From the NCBI GenBank assembly GCA_030762895.1, contig CM061066.1, forward strand, positions 14,317,751-14,381,750: 64,000 nt of DNA, read 5' to 3'. This stretch comes from Sophora flavescens (lineage: Eukaryota; Streptophyta; Magnoliopsida; Fabales; Fabaceae). The notes beneath the pieces are model-generated. The model worked only from the letters and a program-made list of their open reading frames with translations. It was not told the origin of the DNA and ran no database searches. Each line of letters starts with the position of its first letter. Positions within the stretch are counted from its first letter, which is position 1. Shown here piece after piece: positions 44,762 to 55,934 of this stretch. The position numbers and the translations under genes were made by a program.

Positions 44762-46393
44762 TGATGTCGTGCGGATGCACGCGCTCGTGCGAATCCGGCA
44801 AGTGTACCAGACTGCCGTCAAGTAATAAAAGATATCGATCCCACAGAGACTGTGTTCTCGAATCGCAATCGGTTTTCGAATCGATTAGTTCTGGACAGTT
44901 TTAAAGAGGGTTTTGAAAAAGGTTTGAATTGAAATTAAGAGATAGATGAGCAGAGAACAATTAAAACAGAAAACAAATGTTTTTGGGATTTTTTATCTAA
45001 ACGGATTTCTAGGGATTTGGGTTACCTTTGAGGCTGTTTATGTTGCTAATCTGATTTACCTTTGTTGATTACCGAAATTGCCTTGAAGGCGAGTTTATCC
45101 TCTAATAGCTTAAGCTCCCTCTCAGGTTACAAAAGTCGTGCCCAATTGACCCGACCCCTACTCTCGTGGTAGTCGATCCCAGATTGGACCCTTTGCGTTC
45201 CGTGACAACTCGTTGCTCCTCGAGGGACGGCTTCTAACTCTCGTGATTTTAGTCCCAAGTCTGACTTCTATAGGTCCGACACCCAAGTTCACCGCTAGGT
45301 TCCTCCTTGGAATGTCTCAGTCATGCAAATAACCTAAGTTCACCGCTAGGTTCCTCCTTGGGTCATTCACATCTCACAAACCAGTGGCTGCCGGGCTTTA
45401 CGAGTGAAACACCCTAGAAATCCTAAGTTCACCGCTAGGTTCCTCCTTAGAACGTCTACGTCACGTAAATAAACGGTTGCCGAAATTTATGAGTGATTAA
45501 CACACTAGAAATCAGATCTAAAACAATAACGAAATCAACAACGGTTTTACATCAAATCAACATCATTTACAAACCTCGGGAAGAGCCCTAGTCCCTAGAA
45601 ACAAGCTACTACTCCAGTCTTGCCATGGAGATGACAAGCTGGGTTGACAACATAGTGAAAATCAGAAAAGAGAAGAGAGGAGAAGAGGAGAAGAGATCTA
45701 TGCCTAAGTCCTAGTTGTTATGGATCATCCAATGTGTTTTGTGTCTCCTCCAGATCTGATGCCTTGATCCATATTTATAGAAATGGGGAAGTTAGAGTCC
45801 CAAACCAACTCAAAATCTGATCTATTTCGGTTTCTTCAGGTCCAAGTAATGCGCGTCACGGCCGTGATGGCCATCACGGCCAGGCCGTGACGGTCTCTGC
45901 TTCTGGCACCTCTGCAAAACTCCAGTCATTCGCGACGCGAATATACTGCTCGCGACGCGAGCCTCTGTTTTGGCCCGTGATGAATTTCACTGCTGGGCCG
46001 TGATGTGCTCTGACTTGTGGTGGTTTTGGGTCACGGCCGTGATGGCTATCACGGCCAGGCCGTGACAGACTCTGACTTCAGCCTTTCTTCTTTTTCAGTT
46101 TTGCTCGATCATGGCCGTGATGGGCATCACGGCTAGACCGTGATGGGCATCACGGCTAGGCCGTGATGGGCTCTGTTTGGCTCATTTTCTTCAGTTTTAA
46201 AGCTCCATCTTCATCCAAACTTCATCATGGTTGATCTTGAGCAATTTACCCTTGATATCTGCAAAACAACACACGAAAACCGCCTTACCCGTTCCAAAGG
46301 AAAATTAACCTAAAATCTAATAAAAATATGCCTAAACTACATGAAAATGCATGCAAAATGATAGACAAAGATGAGGTGAAATCACACTCATCA
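44762..46393 (-). mobile_element. Solo LTR (1632 bp) of the N-like family, TSD CATTA
   Basis: On the minus strand TGATGAGTGTGATTTC...GCACGACATCA, flanked by CATTA (44757-44761, 46394-46398). U3 closely resembles the N1 LTR (same start, GGAACGGGTAAGGCGG block, palindrome array at plus 45852-46165) with a minus-strand TATA at 45771-45780. The R/U5 part differs and carries three spaced copies of CCTAAGTTCACCGCTAGG (about 45332, 45420 and a partner near 45290). There is no internal sequence, so it formed by LTR-LTR recombination. Confidence 0.88.
45852..46165. repeat. Palindrome array in the solo LTR
   Basis: ATCACGGCC..GGCCGTGA double dyads at about 45853, 46030 and 46109 (the last with three dyads in a row), a degraded pair at about 45977, plus the second type CGCGACGCGA (45930-45966). 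Read on the minus strand the order is long dyad, 4-nt spacer, short dyad, as in N1 and N2. Confidence 0.88.
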
Positions 46394-46398
46394 CATTA

Positions 46399-47466
46399 TA
46401 CAAGACTTAATCCAAGACTCACAATCTCATCCTGGCTATTCTTTTCAGAACAGAAAACTACTCTATAAAGGAAAGCTAGTGTTGCCAAAATCTTCTTCCA
46501 AGATTCCTACTTACTAAAAGAATTCCATAGCTCAGCGCAGTAGGGGGACACTCAGGATTATTTAGATCCTATAAGCGCATTGCTGGACTGGTTTATTGGG
46601 AGGGAATGAAACGAGATATTCAGCAATTCGTGGCTTCATGGGAACTATGTCAGCTGAACAAATATCAGACATTGTCGCTAGCAGGTTTGCTCCAACCTCT
46701 ACCTATTCCCACTCAAGTTTGGGCTGATGTGTCCATGGATTTTATTGAATGACTCCCTAAGGTGCAAGGGAAAGATGTTATTCTGGTGGTGGTAGATCAC
46801 CTCACAAAATACGCTCATTTTATCCCTCTTAGCCATCCATTTACTACCAAGGATGTGGCAGAAGTTTTTATTGCTGAAGTGGTGAAATTACATGGATTTC
46901 CCTCTACCATTGTATCCGATAGAGACAAAATTTTCCTCAGTCATTTCTGGATGGAGCTATTTCGGTTAGCTGGCACTAAACTCAAATTCAGCTCTGCGTA
47001 TCATCCTCAAACCGATGGGCAGACTGAAGTTGTGAATCGTTGTTTGGAAACCTATTTGCGCTGCCTTACAGGTTCTAAACCGAAACAGTGGCCCCGTTGG
47101 TTGAGTTGGGCAGAATTCTGGTTCAACACCAACTATAACAGCTCAACCAAATTGACTCCTTTCAAAGCCCTTTATGGCAGGGAGCCTCCCCACCTCCTTA
47201 AAGGTACCACCATTCCATCTTCAGTTGAAGAAGTGAACAACATGACTGAGGCTCATGATCAATTGTTGCATGATCTAAAAGCCAATTTGCTTAAGGCTCA
47301 GTCTCAGATGAAGCATTATGCGGATCAGTCTTGCAGACCAATCACTCTAGCAGTGGGAGATTGGGTTTATTTGAAGCTGCAGCCTTATCGTTTGAAATCT
47401 CTTGCAAAGAAGAGGAACGAGAAGCTGAGTCCTCGCTATTATGGTCCCTATCAAATCAGCAAGTAG
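46399..47466 (+). pseudogene. Chromo-1 integrase
   Basis: The first part (46399-46760) has frame breaks but shows the finger region, with the HSSAVGGHSG type H-H partly out of frame and SWELCQLNK; the first zinc Cys of C..C appears replaced by W. A TGA at 46750-46752 precedes the open frame 46762-47466, which carries VVDHLTKYAHFIPLSHPF, TIVSDRDKIFLSHFW (second D), HPQTDGQTEVVNRCLE (catalytic E) and the late core. The TAG at 47464 ends it before the GPY/F and chromodomain frame. Confidence 0.86.
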
Positions 47467-47739
47467 ATTGGTCCGGTTGCATTTCAATTGTCACTCTTTG
47501 CTGATTGCAAAATCCACCCTGTTTTTCAAGCATCATTGTTGAAGAAGGCTCTTTCTCCTTCGGTCACACCTCAACCTCTTCCAAAAATGCTCTCTGAAGA
47601 GCTGGAACTTCAGGTTTTTCCAGCTGCAGTCCAAGCCATCCGAAACACCACTTCTTGTGCAGCTGAGGTTCTGATACAGTGGCAGGGTCTTCCTGATTTT
47701 GAGGCTACTTGGGAGCCTTATAAAACGATTGCAACCTAG
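47467..47739 (+). pseudogene. Chromo-1 GPY/F end and chromodomain
   Basis: KIHPVFQASLLKKALS is the usual link after GPY/F; VLIQWQGLPDFEATWEPYKT is the chromodomain core (W and E-A-TWEP present). Chromodomains are thought to guide integration by binding modified histones. Confidence 0.85.
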
Positions 47740-47770
47740 TTTCCCTCTTTTCATCTTGAGGACAAGGTGG

Positions 47771-47789
47771 ATCTTTTGGGGGGGCATAT
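47771..47789 (+). other. Polypurine tract of Chromo-1
   Basis: CTTTTGGGGGGGCATA upstream of the LTR start TGTTAGACC. Confidence 0.7.
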
Positions 47790-48130
47790 TGTTAGACCCC
47801 CTATTAATAAAGTCTACAAGAGAAGGAGGCCGAAACAACCCAAGCTTATTGGGCCAGCTACAGACTAGTTGGTTATTTCCATGGTAACAAATTAGAAAGA
47901 TATAAATAAAGAGTAGAGGGGGAGAATCAGTTGGGAAGTTAGTTGGAATTGGAATCAGGGGGGAGAGGCCAAGCTCTTGAATCTTGGAGGGAAGCACTCT
48001 GTATTTTCCTTTCTACTTTTCTCATTTTCTTGTAGTTACTTTCTCTGATTTGGGAGCTTTTCCCCAGAGAATTACTTCTATACTATAGTGAAATTCATCC
48101 AAATCCCTAATTGTTGAACCAGTTCTAACA
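47790..48130 (+). repeat. 3' LTR of Chromo-1 (341 bp)
   Basis: TGTTAGACCCCC...CCAGTTCTAACA, with TGTTAGA/TCTAACA inverted ends and a TATA at 47901-47910. The 5' LTR is not in the window. Copia-III integrase sequence follows at once. Confidence 0.88.
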
Positions 48131-49532
48131 TACTCCTTCAGGCATTTGTTCCTTCCAAGTTCTGGGTTGAACCTTTGTCCACTACTGTGTTCTTGATCAA
48201 TCGTCTTCCCTCTCAAGTTCTAACTTCTCTCGGGCGTCTTGTGCAGGATCAGGTGTCGGGGAAGGTGATCGTTAAGGGGCCTAAAGTGGCCAGATTATTC
48301 CCGCTGCAGTTTCCTTCTTATCATTTATATCTTTTGCTTGTAATGGTGTTTAGAATATGTTTGACGATTGGCATAGAAAATTGGGCCATCCAAATTCTGG
48401 TGTTTTGTCTCATTTATTTAAAACTGGATTGTTGGGAAATAAAACTGTTTTGTCTAATTCCTTTTGTTCCCTGTTCTACTTGCATACTTGCTAAAAGTAA
48501 AACACTTCCTTTTCCCTCTCATGCTCATCGTGCTACCAACTGTTTTGATATTGTTCATATTGATGTTTGGGGTATGTCTCCTGTCTCCTCTCATGCCCAA
48601 TATAAATATTTTGTGACATTTATTGACGATTACAACCGCTTTACTTGGATATATTTTCTTCGATCTAAAGCTGAGGTTTTCCATATGTTTAAGAAATTTT
48701 TAGCTTATGTTGAAAATCAGTTCCAGGCTAGCATTAAGATCTTTCGCACTGATTCTAGGGTGAGTACATGTTTCCTAAGTTTCAGGAGTACTGCAACAAA
48801 AAGGTATCGTATCTCAATGATCCTGTCCATATACTCCCCAACAAAACGGCATTGCAGAGCGAAAGAATCGTTACTTGCTTGATGTCACTAGAACATTACT
48901 CCTTCAGGTATTTGTTCCTTCCAAGTTCTGGGTTGAACCTTTGTCCACTGCTGTGTTCTTGATTAATCGTCTTCCCTCTCAAGTTCTAACTTCTCTCGGG
49001 CGTCTTGTGCAGGATCAGGTGTCGGGGAAGGTGATCACGAAGGGGCCTAAAGTGGGCAGATTATTCCCGCTGCAGTTTTCTTCTTATCATTTATATCTTG
49101 TGCTTATAATGGTGTTTTGAATATGTTTGACGATTGGCATAGAAAATTGGCCCATCCAAATTCTTGTGTTTTGTCTCATTTATTTAAAACTGGATTGTTG
49201 GGAAATAAAACTGTTTTGTCTAATTCCTTTGTTCCCTGTTCTACTTGCAAACTTGCTAAAAGTAAAACACTTCCTTTTCCCTCTCATGCTCATCGTGCTA
49301 CCAACTGTTTTGATATTGTTCATATTGATGTTTGGGGTATGTCTCCTGTCTCCTCTCATGCACAATATAAATATTTTGTGACATTTATTGACGATTACAA
49401 CCGCTTTACTTGGATATATTTTCTTCGATCTAAAGCTGAGGTTTTCCAGATGTTTAAGAAATTTTTAGCTTATGTTGAAAATCAGTTCCAGGCTAGCATT
49501 AAGATCTTTCACACTGATTCTGGGGTGGGTAC
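48131..49532 (+). pseudogene. Copia-III GAG-pre-integrase and integrase core, duplicated
   Basis: Both units show NMFDDWHRKLAHPNS-like GAG-pre-integrase, C..C in FVPCSTCKLAKSKTLPFP, and the core start FDIVHIDVWGMSPVSSHAQY (first D) with FVTFIDDYNRFTWIYFLRSK. Unit 1 is more degraded (TTDSRVS instead of TDSGVG near the second D). Both end in a frameshift near the second catalytic D. Confidence 0.82.
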
Positions 49533-49753
49533 ATGTTTCATGAGTTTCAGGAGTACCTGCAACAAAAAGGTATCGTATCTCAACGATCCTGTCCATATAC
49601 TCCCCAACAAAACGGCATTGCAGAGCGAAAGAATCGTTACTTGCTTGATGTCACTAGACCATTACTCCTTCAGGCATTTGTTCCTTCCAAGTTCTGGCTT
49701 GAACCTTTGTCCACTGCTGTGTTCTTGATCAATCGTCTTCCCTCTCAGGTTCT
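48131..49753 (+). repeat. 766-bp tandem duplication in Copia-III integrase region
   Basis: Unit 1 48131-48896, unit 2 48897-49662, and the start of a third at 49663-49753. Marker TACTCCTTCAGG occurs at 48131, 48897 and 49663, exactly 766 bp apart. Each unit joins a late integrase stretch (NRLPSQVL) to an upstream stretch (VQDQVSGKV) and then runs through GAG-pre-integrase and the integrase core. Confidence 0.92.
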
Positions 49754-51236
49754 CGAATTTGATTCTCCTTTCTTTCGTCTTTTTAAAACTCATCCTGATT
49801 ATCATGATTTACATACTTTTGGATGTGTATGTTTTGTCCACTTACCCTCAGTTGAATGTCATAAGCTTAGGGCACAGTCTGTACAATGTGCATTTATGGG
49901 TTATAGTACTTCTCACAAAGGTTTTTTGTGCCATGATACCACTAACAATCGCTTTCGTATTTCTTGGAATGTGACTTTCTTTGACCATCAGTTTATGTTT
50001 CCATGTCTTTATCCTGTTTCTAATGATGTTGCTACTCTTCCCAACTTTTCTATTATGCCTCGACCACATTATAAACCAGGACATATATATACCAGCCTTC
50101 CCGATCCTGATCTGCCACCTGAACCTGTGTCCAAGGCACCACAGAGATCCACTAGAGTATCTCGTCCACAAGATAGATACTCACCATATAGGTATGACCA
50201 CCCGCATACTTCTCTTACGGCCACTTTATCCGGTATATCTGTTCCTACATGTTACTCACAGGCAGCTAAGGATGTGTGTTGGGTAAAAGCAATGGAAGAT
50301 GAGCTACAGGCTCTTCAGGATAATTTTACATGGGACATTGTCTCTTGCCCACCTGATGTCAAACCCATAGGATGCAAATGGGTGTATTCTATGAAGCTGA
50401 ATTCTAATGGTTCTCTCAACTGCTGCATGGCCCAACTGGTTGCTTTGGGGAATAGACAAGAGTATGGCATTGACTATGATGAAACGTTTGCACCCGTGGC
50501 AAAAATGACCACTGTCAGAACCGTGCTCTCTGTTGCTGCCTCTCAAGGTTGGTCCCTCCATCAAATGGACGTGAAGAATGCCTTTCTTCACGATGATCTG
50601 ATAGAAGACATTTATATGACTCCTCCTCTGGGTCTATTTTCCTCTTCTACGAGTGTGTGCAAGCTCAAACGTTCCTTATATGGTTTGTGCCAAGCTCCAC
50701 GAGCATGGTATGAGAAATTCCACTCTACTCTTCTTGGGTTCTCTTTGACTCAAAGTCAATATGACTCGTCTTTGTTCATTCATCGCACGCCTGCTGGTAT
50801 TGTTCTTCTTCTCCTTTATGTTGATGATATGGTTATTACGGGCTTTGATCCTGCATCCATACAACGACTTAAACAGCAGCTACAAGCCTCGTTTCATATG
50901 AAAGATCTTGGTAGTCTACATTATTTCTTAGGCCTTGAGGTTCATTTCGACTCCAAGGTCCTTTTTCTACATCAGCATAAGTATACTATGGATTTGATCT
51001 CTTTGGCTGGTCTTGAAACCGCCACACTAGTGGATACTCCACTAGAGGTTAATGTTAAATATCATCGTGATGAAGGTGATCTTTTGCCTGACCCTTTGTT
51101 GTATCGTCAGCTAGTGGGTAGTCTTAATTACTTGACTATTACACGTCATGGCATTTCTTTTGCCGTACAACAAGTCAGTCAATTCATGCACATGCCTCGA
51201 CACCATCATTTGGCTGCCGTTCGTCGCATAATTTGA
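49533..51236 (+). pseudogene. Copia-III integrase C-terminus and reverse transcriptase
   Basis: A 567-codon frame. It has the late core with SCPYTPQQNGIAERKNRYLL (catalytic E), the HTFGCVCFVHLPS block, then RT with KWVYSMKLNSNGSLN, YDETFAPVAKMTTVRT, QMDVKNAFLHDDLIEDIYM, LYGLCQAPRAWYEKF, LLYVDDMVITGFDP and LGSLHYFLGLEVHF. It ends ..AAVRRII with TGA at 51234, where RNase H should continue; one stop plus a frame change follow. Confidence 0.87.
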
Positions 51237-51778
51237 TAATTGAAAGGCATGCCTCAACGAGGTATATTTTTTTCCTACCTGGACGTCTCTTTAATTGATT
51301 GGTTATAGTGATGCAGATTGGGATGGGTGTCCGGATACTAGGAGATCTGTCACCGATTGGTGTATGTTTCTAGGCTCTGCTTTGATTTCTTGGAATAGTA
51401 AGAAGCGGGCACGAGTTTCTAAGTCCTCAACTGAATCTGAGTATCGTGCTATGTCCACTACTTGTTCTGAAATCATTTGGCTTCGTGGTCTTTTAGCTGA
51501 GCTTTGATTCCCTCAATCAGATACAACACCTTTCTATGCTGACAATACAAGTGCTATTCAGATTGTTACCAATCCAATTTTTCATGAGCGCACAAAACAC
51601 ATTGAAGTGGACTGTCATTCAGTTCGAGAAGCCTATGATGATCATGTTATTTCAATTCCTCATGTCACCTCCCAGCTTCAGCTTGCGGATATTTTCACCA
51701 AGGCAGTTCCTCGTCCGTGTCATCAATTCCTCGTCAACAAATTGATGCTCTTTGACCAGCCGCATCAATTTGAGGGGA
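51237..51778 (+). pseudogene. Copia-III RNase H
   Basis: Pieces in two frames: GYSDADWDGCPDTRRSVTDW, then SKSSTESEYRAM, a stop at 51505-51507, then DNTSAIQIVTNPIFHERTKH and LADIFTKAVPRPCHQFL in line with copia RNase H. A purine run GAGGGGA precedes the 3' LTR at 51779. Confidence 0.83.
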
Positions 51779-51992
51779 TGTTAATAAGGGAATTATATGT
51801 TATGATTTGGGAATAATATGTTATTATTTGTTTCCTTTTATATGTTGCATAAATTAGGAATAAGTTACAACTCATCAATTGTATATATTTAGGATTCCTA
51901 ATTTAGGCCGTACAAATCAGAATTATAATATTTGTAATTAATATGTGTAACTGCTTTTATCTCTATTAATAGAGGAAATACAATTAAAGAAG
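51779..51992 (+). repeat. 3' LTR of Copia-III
   Basis: TGTTAATAAGGG..., matching 39968-40182. The end is not fixed exactly. Confidence 0.82.
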
Positions 51993-52925
51993 GCATCAAG
52001 CCAAATTTCGTGAAAGTTGAAGTATGCTCCAATCATCAACTAAAATGCCAACATAAGAATAATTGTGAACAAAATAACTTATCCATATAAATTATTATCT
52101 TATGAAAGTTAAGAATTTAAATAACATAAAAAATCAAGAGTAGCTGGTATTACCATCTCCGTGAAGGGTTGTCACATTTTTGCCATCATACCTTACTGCT
52201 ACATCAAATAACGTTGTTTGGAGATCTATAGAGGGTGAAGACAAATTTTTTAGATCAAGTGAAAAAGAACATGACAGAAACCCAAAAATGTGTATAAAAA
52301 AGATGGACATAGATAGAGAACTAAATTATATGGCAATGAAGATAAATATCCTTCAATGGCATTCACCACTAACACGGAATGGCAGCAGAGGTTTTCCAGG
52401 AACAAAGCATTCAGGTACAAATTTCAGAGCATTCAAATATCAGTATCTAAAAAGAATTAATAGAGAACCAATCTTCAATCTTATGAAAAAGAATGAAAAA
52501 GAAAATCACCCAATCAACCATTGAGCGTTTTAAACAGTAGAAACAACAATTCTGATAACGAAAAAATTAAAAGAAATTTTACATCAACAAGTAGCCAACC
52601 AAATAAGGCATGGTACGATGATAGAAGTCTTCATTTAACAGAATAGATGCAAGTAGCCAACCAAGTTTACATGTGCTAAGATATATGTATTAGCAAAAAA
52701 CAAAAAAAAAACAGAGATATATCTTTGTATCAATCTTACATAGAACATCTACCGTGAGCGAGAATAAAACTTAATTTGTTGGTTACTTTCGGAAAATAAT
52801 GTTTTCTCAACGTTCATATTTTCAAAATATGGTGATAAATTTTTTTTTTCTTTTAACTTCACAACCACAACAACAACAACGTAATCAAATTACATTTAGA
52901 TACACAAAGTATATAAATCTTACAA
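51993..52925. other. AT-rich DNA, no gene recognised
   Basis: Contains a 114-codon plus ORF (52180-52524) without a known domain. It may continue the target region of Copia-III. Confidence 0.5.
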
Positions 52926-55900
52926 CTATACTGCCTCATATATTTTCATACCTAAATCAACATCAGTTTTATCTTCAAAACATAATATAATATAATAGGA
53001 CCTAAGCTGGTCGTAACTAACAGACACTACAGCCAATAGGAGCAGCACAACACGCTTCCAACTAGACAGCCTTCCTCTTCTTGTAGGGATCATACCCCTC
53101 GTACGTCTCTGAGATGTGTTGTAAGGGTGAGACACCAATATATGGATTTTAACAACATAACTAAATGCTCGCACAAAAGAAGGCACATGTACAATTTCAT
53201 GTTATAACAACATAAGCATCCATACTATAGCATACAATTTATAAATGGGTTTCACACCCCAAACATCAACGTTGGAAAACTATGCATGAGCACTTCAATA
53301 CATCATCTAACTTTTTCCTAATCTCCGGAGATCCCACAACACCGCGTAAATGAGTTGATCAAGCTCAATAGCCAAATGTATTAGGCACTTCGTGGCATGG
53401 AATACTTTATTCATCAAAGCACCATACATACTTCATAGCCAAAATACCCTATCATCAAGGTATCCGACATAACTTCGTAGCCAAAATACCTTATCATTAA
53501 GGTATCCAACATAGGACATCGTGGGCACGTCTGCCAATGCATGCATATAAAATATTTTGTTCTCGTCGTTTTCTTCGTGTGTAATCTTTCCTTTGCCAAA
53601 GCTCAAAAGCTTACGACCAACATAGTTTTCAATGTCTTAAAGTCTTTTATTAACAACACAGGACACGCAGTCCGAGTGCTTAGTCACGAAACCCTAAACC
53701 TTGCAATCAGTCTTAGGTTCGTGGTAATAGAAAACATCATAAATCTTTTACCGTCGTTTATTATGTCGTGAAGTAGACACACAGTCTACCTACTAGACAC
53801 CAAGTCTTTAACATCATAAGAACACTAGTATCCCGACGTCTCGGTTACTAAGTTCCATATCGTCGTTTTACATCGTTTTTGTCCGTGAAACACGAATCCA
53901 AAATAGGATAACGTCATAAGAACACTAGTACCCCGACATCTCGGTTACTAAGTTCTATATCGTCGTTTACGTCGTTTTTCGTCTATGAAAACATATCCAA
54001 AATAATATCTCCGTAACTTATCCAAGTTACCGAAAATACGTCATTGAGTAAACTCATTTACAGAAAATCTTTTCTACTTGAAATTCGTTTATAAAACGTC
54101 CAATCATCAAAAACTTTTTACTGAAACTTCAACTATAAAAATTAAATCAATTTAGATTAAACTTCTTCTCAAAACGAGTACGGCTATTTTTAAACTTTCA
54201 CCGTAAATAATTTCAAAACTTGTCATCATTTATCATTTTCCAAGAAAATATTTTTAAAGTCAAACTTTGACTTTTCATTTTATATTATTATTTTATTATT
54301 TTTATTTTTATAAAGTATTTTTGTATATTAATTTCACAAAATAACTTTTTATAATAAATAGGAATTTCTTGCGTAAAAATTAGCAGTACTAAAAAAATTT
54401 CACGGTTACACTCTCACCATGACTCATAAATTTCTTTTACACTAATAAATCCTTAAAATAATAGTATTTCTCAAAAACTCATTATTTTTCAAAATAATAT
54501 TTTCCACCACTATTATATTCCAACATTCCCCATAAAACGTTGAATATAATTTTCACAGCTTATTAAATCTTTTATCTGATTAATCGGTTGTGCACTGACC
54601 ACTGTCAGGCCTCTCAAACAACATTCAACAACATCATTCAACAATATCATGATAATTATATCACCAGGCAGATCATGCATCATATCAACATAATATACTA
54701 CTGTAGATAATTAAATCAATTAAAAGCAGATAAATCACCGATACTAGATAAACAACACAACGTAAGCCACATAAACAAATAATCACAACCACATATAACT
54801 CATATAAACCACACTACAAGCAAATAGTTATTGAGAAAAATCCATCAGGTAAGCTCCCCTTACCTGTTGAAGACTCGAACTAAGGGTTTCAAATAATCTC
54901 CCGATTTGATCCGGTTTCCTCCGTCGGCTTTAGGTCAAACCAACCCGATCGATTCCTTCATAACGAATTGCAACCAAAATAAATCAAAATCAAACAACAA
55001 CATACTTAAATCAATGGGGGTAGGGTTCGGCTTCACCCAATTTTCTAGGTTAGGAAACTTAAAATTTTGTTAACTTAGGGATTTATGATCCTTAAGCAAC
55101 TTAAGCATGATTAAGCACTTAACCCAAGATTATGAACCAAGAACATGAACTAAAACTCATCTAGTTCCAAGAACTAGGGTTTCGGCCAAGGGCTGAGTTT
55201 GGAGTTAGAAATCTCTAAAATTTCCAAACTCTTGGATTTAATCAACATACAAAACCTAGAGTTAGATTCAAGTGTTACAAACAACTTTTGAATCATAAAA
55301 CCAACAAGTGCTCATACCTAGGGTTTCGGTTTTGATGAGATCAATAGGTTAAAGTTTGATTTTTGATCTTCTATATACTTGAATACAAGAACTATCAAGT
55401 TATAATCATGAATCAAGGCATGAAACTGAAACAAAACCTAAGAACACAACTTTGACCTAGATTCGGCCATGACCAGAAATTAGGGAAAGAAATTTCACAT
55501 GATCTTGTGCTTCTAGATGATGAAAATAGAGATGATTATAAGATCATAGCAATTGGTTTCATGTCAAAAGGATTTTTCTAGAATTAGTTATGAATTTTTG
55601 AATCTAGCTTCAAGAACTTTAAACAAATGAAGAACATGTTGATCAAAGGCATAAACTCAAGAATCTTATGAAGAGAAAAGCTTAGAATAGCAAGATTAAG
55701 AGAGACTACCTCTTGATGATCAAAGAAAATGATAATTTGGATGATGTTCTTCACAAATTTCTCATGGTGTTCTTGAGAAACTTAAGGGAGAAGATGAACA
55801 TAGTTAGGTTTTAGAACAGTTTTAGTATTTTGGGTGGATCTCTCAACATATTTGTCCGTTTTGGATGATCTTTATGTCGTTGGAAAGAAGAGAGAAAGAT

Positions 55901-55934
55901 GAACAACTTTCATGTTGAAAGTTTTCCGAGATTC
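52926..55934 (-). repeat. Probable minus-strand Tekay/Del-type LTR, truncated by Chromo-2
   Basis: Read on the minus strand it has the general make-up of large legume chromovirus LTRs: a 'GAAAGTTGTTCATC' start zone near 55900, a GT-rich middle, AGGTAAGGGGAGCTTACCTG near 54850-54870, and a GGGACGTACGAGGGG...GAGGAAGGC zone near 53070-53110. Two tandem repeats lie inside: 42-bp units at 53431-53514 and 100-bp units at 53815-54005. No coding region is found. The right limit is the Chromo-2 LTR at 55935. Assigned by overall pattern only. Confidence 0.4.

Larger units (their letters stand above)
44594..48130 (+). mobile_element. Chromo-1: 3' half of a Reina-like chromovirus
   Basis: It starts at the end of RNase H (RPGSENNAADALSR), followed by the integrase finger, integrase core, GPY/F module, chromodomain, purine tract and a 341-bp 3' LTR (47790-48130). 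A short LTR plus a C-terminal chromodomain suits Reina-type chromoviruses; the clade is inference. A solo LTR (44762-46393) interrupts the integrase N-terminus. The 5' half is missing at the Tat-B junction. Confidence 0.87.
39968..51992 (+). mobile_element. Copia-III: Ty1/copia element, gutted and filled by two gypsy fragments
   Basis: Matching LTR sequences at 39968-40182 and 51779-51992 (TGTTAATAAGGGAATTATAT...). Only the integrase to RNase H part survives (48131-51778); gag and protease are missing. Between the left LTR and integrase lies Tat-B fused to Chromo-1 (40183-48130). The exact right end of the LTR and the TSD could not be fixed, because Tat-B begins inside or at the end of the left LTR. 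Confidence 0.8.

Noticed and set aside
47533..47997. 154-codon minus-strand ORF
   Set aside because: Antisense of the Chromo-1 chromodomain and LTR; no independent support.
52926..53186. 86-codon minus ORF with a hydrophobic stretch
   Set aside because: Lies in the R/U5-like part of a probable LTR; no domain and no supporting context.
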